A DNA stretch of 64,000 nucleotides from JBHGBM01 sp041946965. Lineage in GTDB: Bacteria; Acidobacteriota; Terriglobia; Bryobacterales; Bryobacteraceae. The stretch spans positions 1-64,000 of the forward strand of contig JBHGBM010000021.1 of NCBI GenBank assembly GCA_041946965.1. Direction: 5' to 3'. Within the stretch, counting starts at the first letter, position 1. Each line of letters begins with the position of its first letter. A program made the position numbers and the translations under genes. Shown here piece after piece: positions 1 to 8,117 of this stretch. Under the pieces are notes generated by a model that had not been told where the DNA came from, searched no databases, and was given only the letters and a program-made list of their open reading frames with translations.

Positions 1-2540
1 CCGACGGCAACGACACCACCAACCAGTACTACAACGAGAACGCCGGCCGCACCCGCATCTCCAGCCAGATTTCGCAGGACGCCGTACAGGAATTCCAGGT
101 CGTCTCGAACAATTATTCGGCCGAGTTCGGCCGCGCCATCGGCGGTGTCGTCAACACCGTGACGCGCTCGGGCACCAACGACGTCCACGGCACCGGCTAC
201 TGGTTCTTCCGCAACCAGGACTTCAACGCGCGGGACCGCTTCGCCTTCACCAATCCCGATGAGACCCGCCACCAGGCAGGCGGCTCGCTCGGCGGCCGCA
301 TCATCCGGGACAAGTTGTTCTATTTCGGCAACTTCGAGGTAACCCGGCGGGACTTCCCGCTGGTGGCTTCCCTCACCCGCCCGCCGCTGTTCGATTCCAC
401 CGGCAAGTTCCAGACTATCGGGTCCGACGGCCGGCCCACCTGCGGCGCCCCCGCCACCCAGGCTCAGTGCGATGCCGCCATCAAGTTCCTCGACCGGCAG
501 TTCGGCGTCATCCCCCGCACCGCCAACTCCGAACTGGGCTTCCTGAAGCTCGACTGGCGCCCCTCGGACCGCAACGCCTTCACCGCCAGCATGAATTACC
601 TGCGCTGGCTCTCCCCGAACGGCATCCAGACCCAGGCCGTGCTGAATAACGGCAACGGCGTGGGCAACAACGCCAATTCCACCGTCCGCAACCGCTACGG
701 CCGCTTCTCCTGGACCGCCATCCCGGCCCCCACCGCCGTGAACGAGTTTCGCTTCGGCTGGTTCAAAGACAAGCTCTACGACTACCCCAGCGATCAGCTC
801 ACCATCCCCGGCATCGGTTACCTCGGGCTGAGCGTCGCCGGGCAGAGCAACCTGGGTACCGCAACCGATTACCCCCGGCTCAACCCCAGCGAGAACCGCT
901 TCCAGTTCGCCGACAGCCTCACCTGGACCAAGGGCAAACATACGGCGAAATTCGGCGTGGATATTATGAGTACCGAGGATTACGCGGACAGCCTGTACGG
1001 CCGCACCGGCTCGTACAGCTACGCGAATTTCACCAATTTCGCCCTGGATTTCACCGGCAACACCACCGGCCAGAAGCGCTGGCAGTCCTATAGCCAGACA
1101 TTCGGCAATTCCGTGGTGGATACGACGGTCAAGGACTACAGCTTCTACGCCCAGGACCAGTGGCGCCTCACCCCGTCGCTGACCGTGAACTACGGAATCC
1201 GGTACGACTACAGCGCGCTTCCGCAGCCCAAGATCTTCAATCCGGACTACCCCGCCACCGGCCACATCCCCTCGCCCAAGAGGAACTTCGCGCCGCGGCT
1301 GGGCCTGGCGTATTCGTTCAACGGCAACCGCACCGTGCTGCGCGCCGGCTACGGAATCTTCCACGCCCGCTACCAGACCGGTCTGCTGAACACCCTGTTC
1401 GTCAACAACGGCATTTACCAGAAGTCGCTCAGCCTTCAGGGCACCACTCCGGCCGACCTCGCGGTGGGGCCGGTGTGGCCGAACCGGCTGGCCAGCCTCG
1501 ACCGCACCCCGCCGGCCGGCACGGTGAACCTCACCATGGCATCGGCCAACATGCGCAACCCGTACACCCAGCAGGGCGATATCGGCCTCGAGCACGAGCT
1601 GACCCGGAACCTCGGCGTGACGGTCTCCTACATCTGGAGCCGCGGCATCCACCTGTTCACGGTGCGCGACACCAACATCGGTGCGCAGGGCCCCGTGCAG
1701 GTCTACCGGATCATGGACGCCAGCGGCAACCAAGTAGGCCTGTACGGTACGGCAACGTATCTGCGCGCCAACCGCGTGGACCCGCGGTGGTCGCGCATCA
1801 ACGTGGTCGAAAACGGCGGCAACAGCTACTACAACGGCCTGGCGCTCCAGCTACGCAGGCGCATGTCGGCGGGCATGGAGTACAGCGCCGCCTACACGTG
1901 GTCGCACGCCATCGATTACGGCATCGGCGCGGGCAGCGACGCCATCTTCTTCAGCGGCGGCCCGACCAACATGTTCAACGGCGATTACCGCGGCGACAAG
2001 GCCAGCTCCGCGCTCGACCAGCGCCATCGCCTCGCCGTCACCCACATGTGGACCCCCACGCTTACGCGGAAAGACGGGAAGTTCGCCAGGTACGTGGTCA
2101 ACAACTGGCAGCTCTCTCAGATCTGGACGGCGGGATCCTCGTTCGGCTACACGCCTTATGTCTACGTGAGCGGCGCTCCTTTCACGGGCGCGGCATTCAA
2201 CACTACCCTGAACGGTCTCGGCTCCGGCGGCAACGGCACCCGCGTCCCCTGGATGCGCGCCCGAAGCCTGGATTCGGGCGCCATGTGGCGCGCCGACGCC
2301 CGGCTGAGCAAGGTTCTCCCCTTCAACGAACGCTACCGGCTCTACCTGAACTTCGAAGCGTTCAACGTGTTCAATCATACTTACTTCGCCGGTACCAGCC
2401 CGGTGAACGCTCAGGCCTACACGGCCCGAAACGGGGTCCTTTCTCCCGAACGCGGGCTGGGTGAAGGCGCGCAGAGCCAGGGATTCCCGGACGGCACCAA
2501 CGCCCGCCGCGCACAAATTAGCCTTCGCTTTATCTGGTAG
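1..2540 (+). CDS. TonB-dependent receptor, Oar-like (5' partial)
   Basis: The reading frame is open from the first bases (codons in phase from position 3) and ends at TAG 2538-2540, so the signal peptide and carboxypeptidase-regulatory domain lie upstream of the window. What remains is the end of the plug domain, with SAEFGRAIGGVVNTVTRSGT near the start, followed by a long beta-barrel rich in aromatic and Asn/Gly residues. It ends in the outer-membrane type C-terminus LRFIW. Such receptors sit in the outer membrane and take up large substrates with TonB energy. The substrate cannot be told from the sequence. The visible part is 845 residues, and full-length members in this window are about 1120-1150. 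Confidence 0.93.
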   Translation, partial: DGNDTTNQYYNENAGRTRISSQISQDAVQEFQVVSNNYSAEFGRAIGGVVNTVTRSGTNDVHGTGYWFFRNQDFNARDRFAFTNPDETRHQAGGSLGGRIIRDKLFYFGNFEVTRRDFPLVASLTRPPLFDSTGKFQTIGSDGRPTCGAPATQAQCDAAIKFLDRQFGVIPRTANSELGFLKLDWRPSDRNAFTASMNYLRWLSPNGIQTQAVLNNGNGVGNNANSTVRNRYGRFSWTAIPAPTAVNEFRFGWFKDKLYDYPSDQLTIPGIGYLGLSVAGQSNLGTATDYPRLNPSENRFQFADSLTWTKGKHTAKFGVDIMSTEDYADSLYGRTGSYSYANFTNFALDFTGNTTGQKRWQSYSQTFGNSVVDTTVKDYSFYAQDQWRLTPSLTVNYGIRYDYSALPQPKIFNPDYPATGHIPSPKRNFAPRLGLAYSFNGNRTVLRAGYGIFHARYQTGLLNTLFVNNGIYQKSLSLQGTTPADLAVGPVWPNRLASLDRTPPAGTVNLTMASANMRNPYTQQGDIGLEHELTRNLGVTVSYIWSRGIHLFTVRDTNIGAQGPVQVYRIMDASGNQVGLYGTATYLRANRVDPRWSRINVVENGGNSYYNGLALQLRRRMSAGMEYSAAYTWSHAIDYGIGAGSDAIFFSGGPTNMFNGDYRGDKASSALDQRHRLAVTHMWTPTLTRKDGKFARYVVNNWQLSQIWTAGSSFGYTPYVYVSGAPFTGAAFNTTLNGLGSGGNGTRVPWMRARSLDSGAMWRADARLSKVLPFNERYRLYLNFEAFNVFNHTYFAGTSPVNAQAYTARNGVLSPERGLGEGAQSQGFPDGTNARRAQISLRFIW

Positions 2541-2561
2541 TTAGCGACCCTCAGCAGGAGG

Positions 2562-2595
2562 AAGGCGGCCGCCGTCGGGGCGGCCGCTTTTTTTT
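2562..2595 (+). terminator. Rho-independent terminator after TonB receptor gene
   Basis: A GCGGCCG / CGGCCGC stem (2565-2571 with 2581-2587) has a 9-base loop and two extra A-T pairs plus a wobble pair at its base. It is followed directly by eight T residues (2588-2595). It lies 22 bases after the receptor stop codon. Confidence 0.9.
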
Positions 2596-2670
2596 GGAAT
2601 ACGAGAAAGTACTAAAACCGCCGTTACTTTCGGTTGACGTTTTTCTTGGTACATCCGGTACGCGCAGACC

Positions 2671-2699
2671 TTGGAACGACAAACAATCCACCCTACAAT
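2671..2699 (+). promoter_or_regulatory. Candidate sigma70-type promoter for the DUF5658-like gene
   Basis: TTGGAA (2671-2676) and TACAAT (2694-2699) are separated by exactly 17 bases. They lie just upstream of the small membrane protein that starts at 2731 and after the preceding terminator. Confidence 0.5.
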
Positions 2700-2730
2700 G
2701 TCCCATGAGAACAGCCGATAAGGGATTGCG

Positions 2731-3018
2731 ATGCCTTACGTGCACATCTTCTTCTATCTCCAGCTCCTGGATCTGCTTACGACTCTGATTGGGCTCAATA
2801 TCGGGGCCTCCGAAGCAAGCCCGTTCATCAGAATGCTGATGAATTTCGGTCCCGCCGTGGGCGTGTTTGCTTCCAAGATGGTCGCCGTGGCAATCGCCAT
2901 CGCGTGCATCCGGCTGCAAAGGCGCCACGTAATCCGGTGGGTCAGCTACTGGTACGCCGGCCTGGTGATGTGGAACCTGTTTGTGATCCTTGCCGCCAAC
3001 CCGGCGCTGCGGGCCTGA
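2731..3018 (+). CDS. Small integral membrane protein, DUF5658-like
   Basis: This 95-residue protein has about three hydrophobic segments (roughly residues 5-25, 38-58 and 70-90). Its N-terminal half has the pattern LLDLLTTLIGLNIGASEASP, which resembles the LxDxxTTxxxxxxGxxExNP signature of DUF5658 membrane proteins. No catalytic motif is seen and the function is unknown. It has its own promoter-like sequence and no partner gene on the same strand. The ATG at 2731 has only a weak ribosome binding site (AGGGA). An upstream ATG at 2706 is in another frame. Confidence 0.7.
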   Translation: MPYVHIFFYLQLLDLLTTLIGLNIGASEASPFIRMLMNFGPAVGVFASKMVAVAIAIACIRLQRRHVIRWVSYWYAGLVMWNLFVILAANPALRA

Positions 3019-3030
3019 GGCTGAAGGACT

Positions 3031-3135
3031 TCAGCGGTACAGGACGCTGCTGCTAAACGCCGCAAAGGCCAGCAGCAGCAAGACATCCAGAATGATGATG
3101 CGGAGGCGACTATCGGACAAGGTTGATCTCAGCAT
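3031..3135 (-). CDS. Putative 34-residue single-span membrane micropeptide
   Basis: An ATG at 3135 opens a 34-codon frame that overlaps the end of the upstream membrane protein gene by 26 bases and stops at TGA 3031-3033. The predicted peptide has a basic N-terminus (LRSTLSDSRLR) followed by one hydrophobic stretch (IIILDVLLLLAFAAF) and a short tail SSSVLYR. It is the last member of the co-directional run that begins with tadC and includes two other micropeptides. No family is recognised. It could be a chance frame. The position, clean transmembrane profile and overlap with its neighbour favour a real gene only modestly. Confidence 0.4.
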   Translation of the reverse strand: MLRSTLSDSRLRIIILDVLLLLAFAAFSSSVLYR

Positions 3136-4516
3136 GGCTTCCCGCCTGTAAAGGTTTCACACACAGATCGCTGCCGCAGAGGGTGACGCCGTAAAGCGGC
3201 AAGTCTTCCTCGCGAGCCAGGAATTGTCCGCTTTCGAGCGACGCGGAATCGCTGTAGCGTGCCATCACCACGCCGTTCGGGCCGTTCACCCGGATGCGAA
3301 ACTGGCGGCTTGAGGGCTCGTAATTCGCATAGCTGAAGCAGCGCCCGATGCAGGCACGGTCAATGGCGTGATAGAGCGCCACCGTGCGGTAGGGCGCATT
3401 CCAAACCGTGTTGATGACCCGGCTGCCGGGAGCGAGGGCTGCCACCGCGGCCTCCAGCCGGTCCTCGTAGGCGTTGATGCCCCGCTCGTCGGCGTACATG
3501 CGAGCGAAGAACACCGCCGCGAGCGCTCCCGCCATCGCCACCTGCCAGCGGCGGGGCCGGGCGGCGGCCAGGGCGGCGCACAGCGCCACCGCCAACGCCA
3601 AAGACATGCGCTCGGAAATGAAACCCAGGGACGCGGCGTAGCCCGGCAGGTTGATCTTGGCCGGCAGCAGCACGATTCCCGCGGCGGTCAGCGCCGCGCA
3701 CTGGAGCGGAATGCCCAGCGCCACCCGGAGCACCTTCAGCCTGGCGCCGTACAGCGCGAATACCAGCAGCAGGCCGGCTCCGAAGAAGAAGTACTCGCCG
3801 CCGTACACCCAGACCTGGTCGATGGCCAGGGCGCTCCACCACTGCGTGCCGCTCCACCGGCACAGGTAGCGCGCCCGGAGCGCGAACGCGAACACGGTTA
3901 CGGCGGCCAGCGCCGCGCCGAACAGGATCAGCCGGTAACGCGGCCGAACCCGCTGCGCCATCCACCGGTAGCCCAACACGCACAGCGCCCAGGCCACGGG
4001 CAATCCGTGCGCGGTGTAGGCCAAAATGAAAACGGGCACCGAGGCCGGCCACCTGCCGCGCCACGCCAGAGCCATGGCTGCAAAGCTCAGCCCCAGTGAC
4101 ATATAAAAATTGAAAAAGCCCATGTGGAACACCCACCCGTACGCCAGCATCAGGAGCACGGGAAGGAGAAACCACGGGCTGCGGCGCGCCACCGCCCGGA
4201 ACAGGGCGAACGCGCCCCACAAGAAGACAAGCACGGCGGCGGATACGGCAATCCGCTGCGCCGCGCCCGCTCCCAATATGCGAAACAGGCACCCGAGCAG
4301 AAGATCGAACAGGACGTTGGTCGGCTGAAAGACAAGGTGGAGCCCCTCGACCTCCCCCCGCGCGATCAACTCCGCCAGCCACGCGTTGTAGACGTGGCTG
4401 GATAGATCTCCCGCCTGGATTCGCGACTGCCACCAGCACGGCGCAAGCGCCAACGCCGAGACCGCCCCCGCCAGCACCCACCGGGGCAGCCGCGTACCAC
4501 GATTGTCTGCGATCAT
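3110..4516 (-). CDS. Polytopic membrane protein, GT-C-like architecture
   Basis: This 468-residue protein has about ten hydrophobic helices and a first periplasmic loop carrying an acidic site (QAGDLSSHVYNAWLAELI, about residues 35-52). The C-terminal soluble domain is about 120 residues. This layout is typical of GT-C glycosyltransferases that use polyprenyl-phosphate sugars, but no diagnostic family motif beyond the loop is visible, so the transferase role is inference. It starts at ATG 4516, four bases after the stop of a 32-residue micropeptide, and lies at the downstream end of the Tad pilus locus. A role in glycosylating pilin or surface material is possible but unproven. Confidence 0.72.
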   Translation of the reverse strand: MIADNRGTRLPRWVLAGAVSALALAPCWWQSRIQAGDLSSHVYNAWLAELIARGEVEGLHLVFQPTNVLFDLLLGCLFRILGAGAAQRIAVSAAVLVFLWGAFALFRAVARRSPWFLLPVLLMLAYGWVFHMGFFNFYMSLGLSFAAMALAWRGRWPASVPVFILAYTAHGLPVAWALCVLGYRWMAQRVRPRYRLILFGAALAAVTVFAFALRARYLCRWSGTQWWSALAIDQVWVYGGEYFFFGAGLLLVFALYGARLKVLRVALGIPLQCAALTAAGIVLLPAKINLPGYAASLGFISERMSLALAVALCAALAAARPRRWQVAMAGALAAVFFARMYADERGINAYEDRLEAAVAALAPGSRVINTVWNAPYRTVALYHAIDRACIGRCFSYANYEPSSRQFRIRVNGPNGVVMARYSDSASLESGQFLAREEDLPLYGVTLCGSDLCVKPLQAGSHAEINLVR

Positions 4517-4519
4517 TTG

Positions 4520-4618
4520 TTAGCGAAGCGCGCGGCGTTTGCGGCGGCGTGCGACGAAAGCAACCAGGATCACGCCCGCCATCAGCCACAGGACTGTTTG
4601 AAGCATCATGTTTTCCAT
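4520..4618 (-). CDS. Membrane micropeptide 2 (32 residues, basic tail)
   Basis: ATG at 4618 is preceded by a strong AAAGGAGG ribosome binding site, ten bases upstream. The peptide has one hydrophobic span (about residues 6-23) and ends in ARRRKRRALR. That exact ten-residue tail is shared with the 31-residue peptide encoded just upstream at 4729-4824. Both also share a Q-x-x-L-W-L-x-A-G core, so they are tandem duplicates. The positive-inside rule predicts a cytoplasmic C-terminus. No known family is recognised. The gene stops three bases before the start of the 468-residue membrane protein, suggesting translational coupling. Confidence 0.7.
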   Translation of the reverse strand: MENMMLQTVLWLMAGVILVAFVARRRKRRALR

Positions 4619-4661
4619 CCCTCGCTGTCCTCCTTTCTTGAACGCCACCGCTCCCTACGCT

Positions 4662-4695
4662 CGCGGCCCGGAGAAGTTCCCCTTATCGGGCCGCG
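4662..4695 (-). other. 9-bp perfect inverted repeat between the two micropeptide genes
   Basis: CGCGGCCCG (4662-4670) pairs with CGGGCCGCG (4687-4695) around a 16-base loop. No T-run follows on either strand, so it is not a standard terminator. It may be an mRNA stability or processing stem between the two duplicated peptides. Confidence 0.45.
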
Positions 4696-4728
4696 CGGGT
4701 GGCAAGCGGTGAACCTTGTTCTTCTTTC

Positions 4729-4824
4729 CTACCGCAGTGCCCGGCGCTTGCGGCGCCGCGCCAGCAACATGACCAGGGTTCCCCCAGCCAACAGCCATAG
4801 ACCCGCTTGCATAAGAGTGCTCAT
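4729..4824 (-). CDS. Membrane micropeptide 1 (31 residues, basic tail)
   Basis: ATG at 4824 is preceded by AAAGGAGG with 7-base spacing, an excellent ribosome binding site. The peptide is one hydrophobic span (about residues 5-21) followed by the basic tail ARRRKRRALR, and stops at TAG 4729-4731. It is a tandem paralogue of the peptide at 4520-4618. It begins 24 bases after tadC stops, so it is probably in the same transcript. The hydrophobic-plus-arginine layout recalls the C-terminal sorting tails of PEP-CTERM proteins, but there is no preceding protein domain. Function unknown. Confidence 0.72.
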   Translation of the reverse strand: MSTLMQAGLWLLAGGTLVMLLARRRKRRALR

Positions 4825-4847
4825 TGTCCGTCCTCCTTTCCTCCTAA

Positions 4848-5795
4848 CTACTTGACTGCCCCCGCCATCAGCGGGAACAGGTACTTGAAAATTTGAAGCA
4901 GCGCCGGGCCCGCGGTCACCACCATCATGGACGGCAGAATAAAGAAGAAGATGGGGAAGATCAGCTTCACGCCCACCTTGCCGGCGCGCTCTTCCGCTTC
5001 CTGGCGCCGCCGCGTCCGCATGAAATCCGAATGCGACCGAAGCGACTCCGCCATGCTGGTGCCGAACCGGTCGTTCTGCACCAGAATCGCCACGAGCTTG
5101 CGCAGTTCCGGTTCTCCGGTGCGCTCCGCGAGGTTTCGCAGGGCATCGGAGCGGCGCTTGCCCGCACGCATTTCCAGCGTCACCAGTCCCCACTCCTCTG
5201 AGATTTCCGGGTGGGTGGGCTGTAATTCGCGGCTCACGTGCTGGATGGCCTGGTCGAGTCCCAGGCCCGCCTCCACGGAGACCACCATCAGGTCGAGAGC
5301 GTCCGGCAGAGAGAGCCGCAGCGTCTCCTGCCGCTTCTTGATCATTCGTTCGAGGAAGAAACCGGGCAGCACGTAGCCGCCGCCGGCGCCCGCCGCGAGG
5401 AACACGATGCGCATCACCATCGTCTTCCCCATGGCGTCCATCAGCAGCAGAGACGCGATCAGGCCGGCGACGGCGCACACCACCTTGATTCCATAGAAAA
5501 TGCCGACGGCGTTATCGTTGCGGTAGCCGGCGGCGATCATCGCGCGCCGCGTGTAGGAAGCGTCCGCCGGGGAGACAGGCACGAATTCGCCCATTTTCCG
5601 CAACAGGCGCGTGACCGCCGCTTCTTCGCCGGCGTCCTCATCGCCAAACACCCTCGGCCCGTCGGCGATCGACACAGGCCCGCCGATCTGGCGCAGCATC
5701 CTGCGAGCGCGGCCGTACCGCCGATAGGCCAGGTATGTGGACCCGGTCATCAACGCCGCAAACACAGCTATGGATAGAACCAAAGGCAGTATCAT
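4848..5795 (-). CDS. tadC: Type II secretion F-family protein TadC
   Basis: This 315-residue inner-membrane protein has an N-terminal helix, a cytoplasmic segment, and the T2SS F domain with further helices near residues 100-140 and 280-310. The motif PDALDLMVVSVEAGLGLDQA and the closing GPALLQIFKYLF are typical of TadC. TadC with TadB forms the platform on which the TadA ATPase assembles Flp pili. Its start ATG overlaps the tadB stop by four bases (ATGA), so the two are translationally coupled. Confidence 0.93.
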   Translation of the reverse strand: MILPLVLSIAVFAALMTGSTYLAYRRYGRARRMLRQIGGPVSIADGPRVFGDEDAGEEAAVTRLLRKMGEFVPVSPADASYTRRAMIAAGYRNDNAVGIFYGIKVVCAVAGLIASLLLMDAMGKTMVMRIVFLAAGAGGGYVLPGFFLERMIKKRQETLRLSLPDALDLMVVSVEAGLGLDQAIQHVSRELQPTHPEISEEWGLVTLEMRAGKRRSDALRNLAERTGEPELRKLVAILVQNDRFGTSMAESLRSHSDFMRTRRRQEAEERAGKVGVKLIFPIFFFILPSMMVVTAGPALLQIFKYLFPLMAGAVK

Positions 5796-6763
5796 ACTTT
5801 GATGTTCACGATCTTTTTGATGCAGTAATTGCCCAGCACCTGCGCCGCGATGGAGCCCACAATCAACCAGCGGCCGTCCGGGTCCTTCGCCATGCTCTGA
5901 AGGTACTGCGGCGCCACCACCATTAAGCCGAGCATGGTGATGATCGGCAACGCCAGCAGCACGGCGGCGGTGATTCTTCCGTGTGCGCTCGCCGCCTTCA
6001 CCTGGCCCTTCAGGCGGAACCGTTCCCGAATCAGGTACGAGAGCCGTTGAAGAATCTCGCTCAGGTTGCCGCCGGTCTGCCGCTGCAACAGCACCGCGGA
6101 GCAGAAGAAGCGCACATCCAGCAGCGGCACGCGCTCGCTGAAGTTCTTCATGGCGGTTTCGATGTGCGCGCCGAGGTTGTGCTCGTTGAACAGCGTCCGG
6201 AACTCCTGCCCCAACGGATCGGGCAGCTCCTCGCCGAGCATCTCCAGGCTGATGGTGAAAGCATGGCCCGCGCGCATTGATCGTGACAGGAAATCGAGCG
6301 CCTCGGGCAGTTGCTCCTCCATGGCCGCCATGCGCTTCTTACGCTTGCGCGAAAGGTACAAGTAGGGAATCAAAGCCGTCACCAGCGCCAGAGTGCACAC
6401 CATGCCCACGCGTCCCAGTGGAGCAGGTAGAAGGAAACCGAGAATGGCGCCCGGAATGGTCGCGGCCGCCATGTTGGTGAACAGCTTCGTCGCGGTCCAT
6501 TCCATGCCCGCCTGCTGCGACATGCACTCCACCTTGCGGACGATGTCCAGGCGGCTGAGCAGGCCCTCGATCAAGCCGGGCTGCGGCGGCTCCAGGTCCT
6601 TGAGGATCTTGACGGTGGCGGTGGTTTCGGGACCGGAGACCGTTTGCAGCATCTCCGTCACCTGCTTCCTGCGCCTGGTCTCATAGAACTTCAGGCCGAG
6701 GCTGACCGAAACCAGCACCACGACGAAGATCAAAAGAAATCCGAAAATCAGAACAACAGGCAT
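5792..6763 (-). CDS. tadB: Type II secretion F-family protein TadB
   Basis: This 323-residue protein has one N-terminal helix, a central F domain with LPEALDFLSRSMRAGHAFTI, the region TGGNLSEILQRLSYLIRERF, and two C-terminal helices. These features match the TadB half of the TadB/TadC inner-membrane platform of Tad pili. It lies three bases after tadA and overlaps tadC by four bases. Confidence 0.94.
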   Translation of the reverse strand: MPVVLIFGFLLIFVVVLVSVSLGLKFYETRRRKQVTEMLQTVSGPETTATVKILKDLEPPQPGLIEGLLSRLDIVRKVECMSQQAGMEWTATKLFTNMAAATIPGAILGFLLPAPLGRVGMVCTLALVTALIPYLYLSRKRKKRMAAMEEQLPEALDFLSRSMRAGHAFTISLEMLGEELPDPLGQEFRTLFNEHNLGAHIETAMKNFSERVPLLDVRFFCSAVLLQRQTGGNLSEILQRLSYLIRERFRLKGQVKAASAHGRITAAVLLALPIITMLGLMVVAPQYLQSMAKDPDGRWLIVGSIAAQVLGNYCIKKIVNIKV

Positions 6764-6766
6764 GGC

Positions 6767-8104
6767 TTAACCGATCTCCACAACGGTCTGGAACAAGGAA
6801 CCCGGCATGTTGATGCCGCACGCCTTCATGCGCTCGTAGCACTTGGGCCGGATCCCGGTCGCGCGGAAGCGGCCTTTCACTTTGCCGTCTTCGCCCACGC
6901 CGGTCTTGTCGAAGACAAAAATGTCCTGGATGGTGACCATCTCACCCTCCATTCCGACCACCTCGGTGATATGTGTGATGCGCCGGCTGCCGTCGCTGAA
7001 GCGGGCCACCTGAACGAACAGGTCGACCGCCGACGCCACCTGCTGCCGGATGGCGCGCACCCCCATGTTCGAATTCGCCATGCCCACCATCACCTCCAGA
7101 CGGCCCACCGCGTCGCGCGGGCTGTTGGCGTGAATGGTGGTGAGCGAGCCGTCGTGGCCCGTGTTCATGGCCTGCAACATGTCCAACGCTTCCTCGGCGC
7201 GAACCTCGCCCACGATCACGCGGTCGGGCCGCATTCGGAGGGCGTTGATGACGAGCTGCCGGATGTGAATGGCTCCATGTCCCTCTACGTTCGGCGGGCG
7301 GGTTTCCATGCGCGCCACGTGGGTCTGCTGCAAGCGCAGCTCCGCCGCGTCCTCGATGGTGACAATGCGCTCGTCCTCGGGAATATAGCCGGAGAGCGCG
7401 TTCAGCAGCGTGGTCTTGCCCGAGCCGGTGCCGCCCGAGATCAGGATGTTCAGCCGGGCCTTGACGCTGGCCTTGAGGAACTCCAGCATGCCGTCCGTCA
7501 TGGCGAGCTTCTTCGCCAAGTCCTCGCCGCGCAGCGCGGTGCGTCCGAAACGGCGTATCGAGAGCAGCGGCCCGTCGATGGCGACCGGCGGAATGGCCGC
7601 ATTGACGCGCGAGCCGTCCGGAAGCCGGGCATCCACCAGCGGCGACGACTCGTCCACGCGCCGGCCCACGCGCGACACCACCTTTTCGATGATCCGCAGC
7701 AGGTGGGAATTGTCCTTGAATTCCACCGGCGTGCGATACAGCTTGCCGCCCCGCTCCACGTACACCAGCTTCGGCGTGGTCACCAGGATGTCGGAGATGG
7801 TGGGGTCCTGGAGCAGCGGCTCGAGCGGCCCCAGCCCGAACACCTCGTCGAGAATCTCCTCGATGACCCGGTCCTTTTCCACCAGGCTCAGCGGCGTCCG
7901 TTCCTCCTCCACCAGCCTGGCGACGGCCGAGCGGATCTCCGCCCGCACCCGCTCGCCGGCGATGGAAGAGAGCGCCTCCAGGTTGATCCGGTCCAACAGC
8001 TTTCTATGAAGAGTAAATTTGAATTCCTGATATTCCGGCGAATAAGAACCCGCCGCAAAGTGTTTGGATCCGTCTTGAGTCAACGCCGATTGCGCCGTCG
8101 CCAT
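6767..8104 (-). CDS. tadA: Tad pilus assembly ATPase TadA/CpaF
   Basis: This 445-residue GspE/VirB11-superfamily ATPase powers Flp pilus extension. The Walker A site GGTGSGKTTLL is near residue 230. The Asp/Glu box (ERIVTIEDAAELRL), a Walker B-like RMRPDRVIVGEVRAEEALDM and the His box GSLTTIHANSP follow in the expected order. The N-terminal part has the usual ESSPLVDARLPDGSRVN segment of the CpaF subfamily. It follows the cpaE/tadZ gene by 13 bases in the same operon. Confidence 0.96.
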   Translation of the reverse strand: MATAQSALTQDGSKHFAAGSYSPEYQEFKFTLHRKLLDRINLEALSSIAGERVRAEIRSAVARLVEEERTPLSLVEKDRVIEEILDEVFGLGPLEPLLQDPTISDILVTTPKLVYVERGGKLYRTPVEFKDNSHLLRIIEKVVSRVGRRVDESSPLVDARLPDGSRVNAAIPPVAIDGPLLSIRRFGRTALRGEDLAKKLAMTDGMLEFLKASVKARLNILISGGTGSGKTTLLNALSGYIPEDERIVTIEDAAELRLQQTHVARMETRPPNVEGHGAIHIRQLVINALRMRPDRVIVGEVRAEEALDMLQAMNTGHDGSLTTIHANSPRDAVGRLEVMVGMANSNMGVRAIRQQVASAVDLFVQVARFSDGSRRITHITEVVGMEGEMVTIQDIFVFDKTGVGEDGKVKGRFRATGIRPKCYERMKACGINMPGSLFQTVVEIG

Positions 8105-8117
8105 CCTCTTGCCCCCT

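Noticed and set aside
4520..4824. PEP-CTERM type sorting tails
   Set aside because: The hydrophobic-plus-arginine ends look similar, but there is no protein domain before them and each peptide has its own start and ribosome site.
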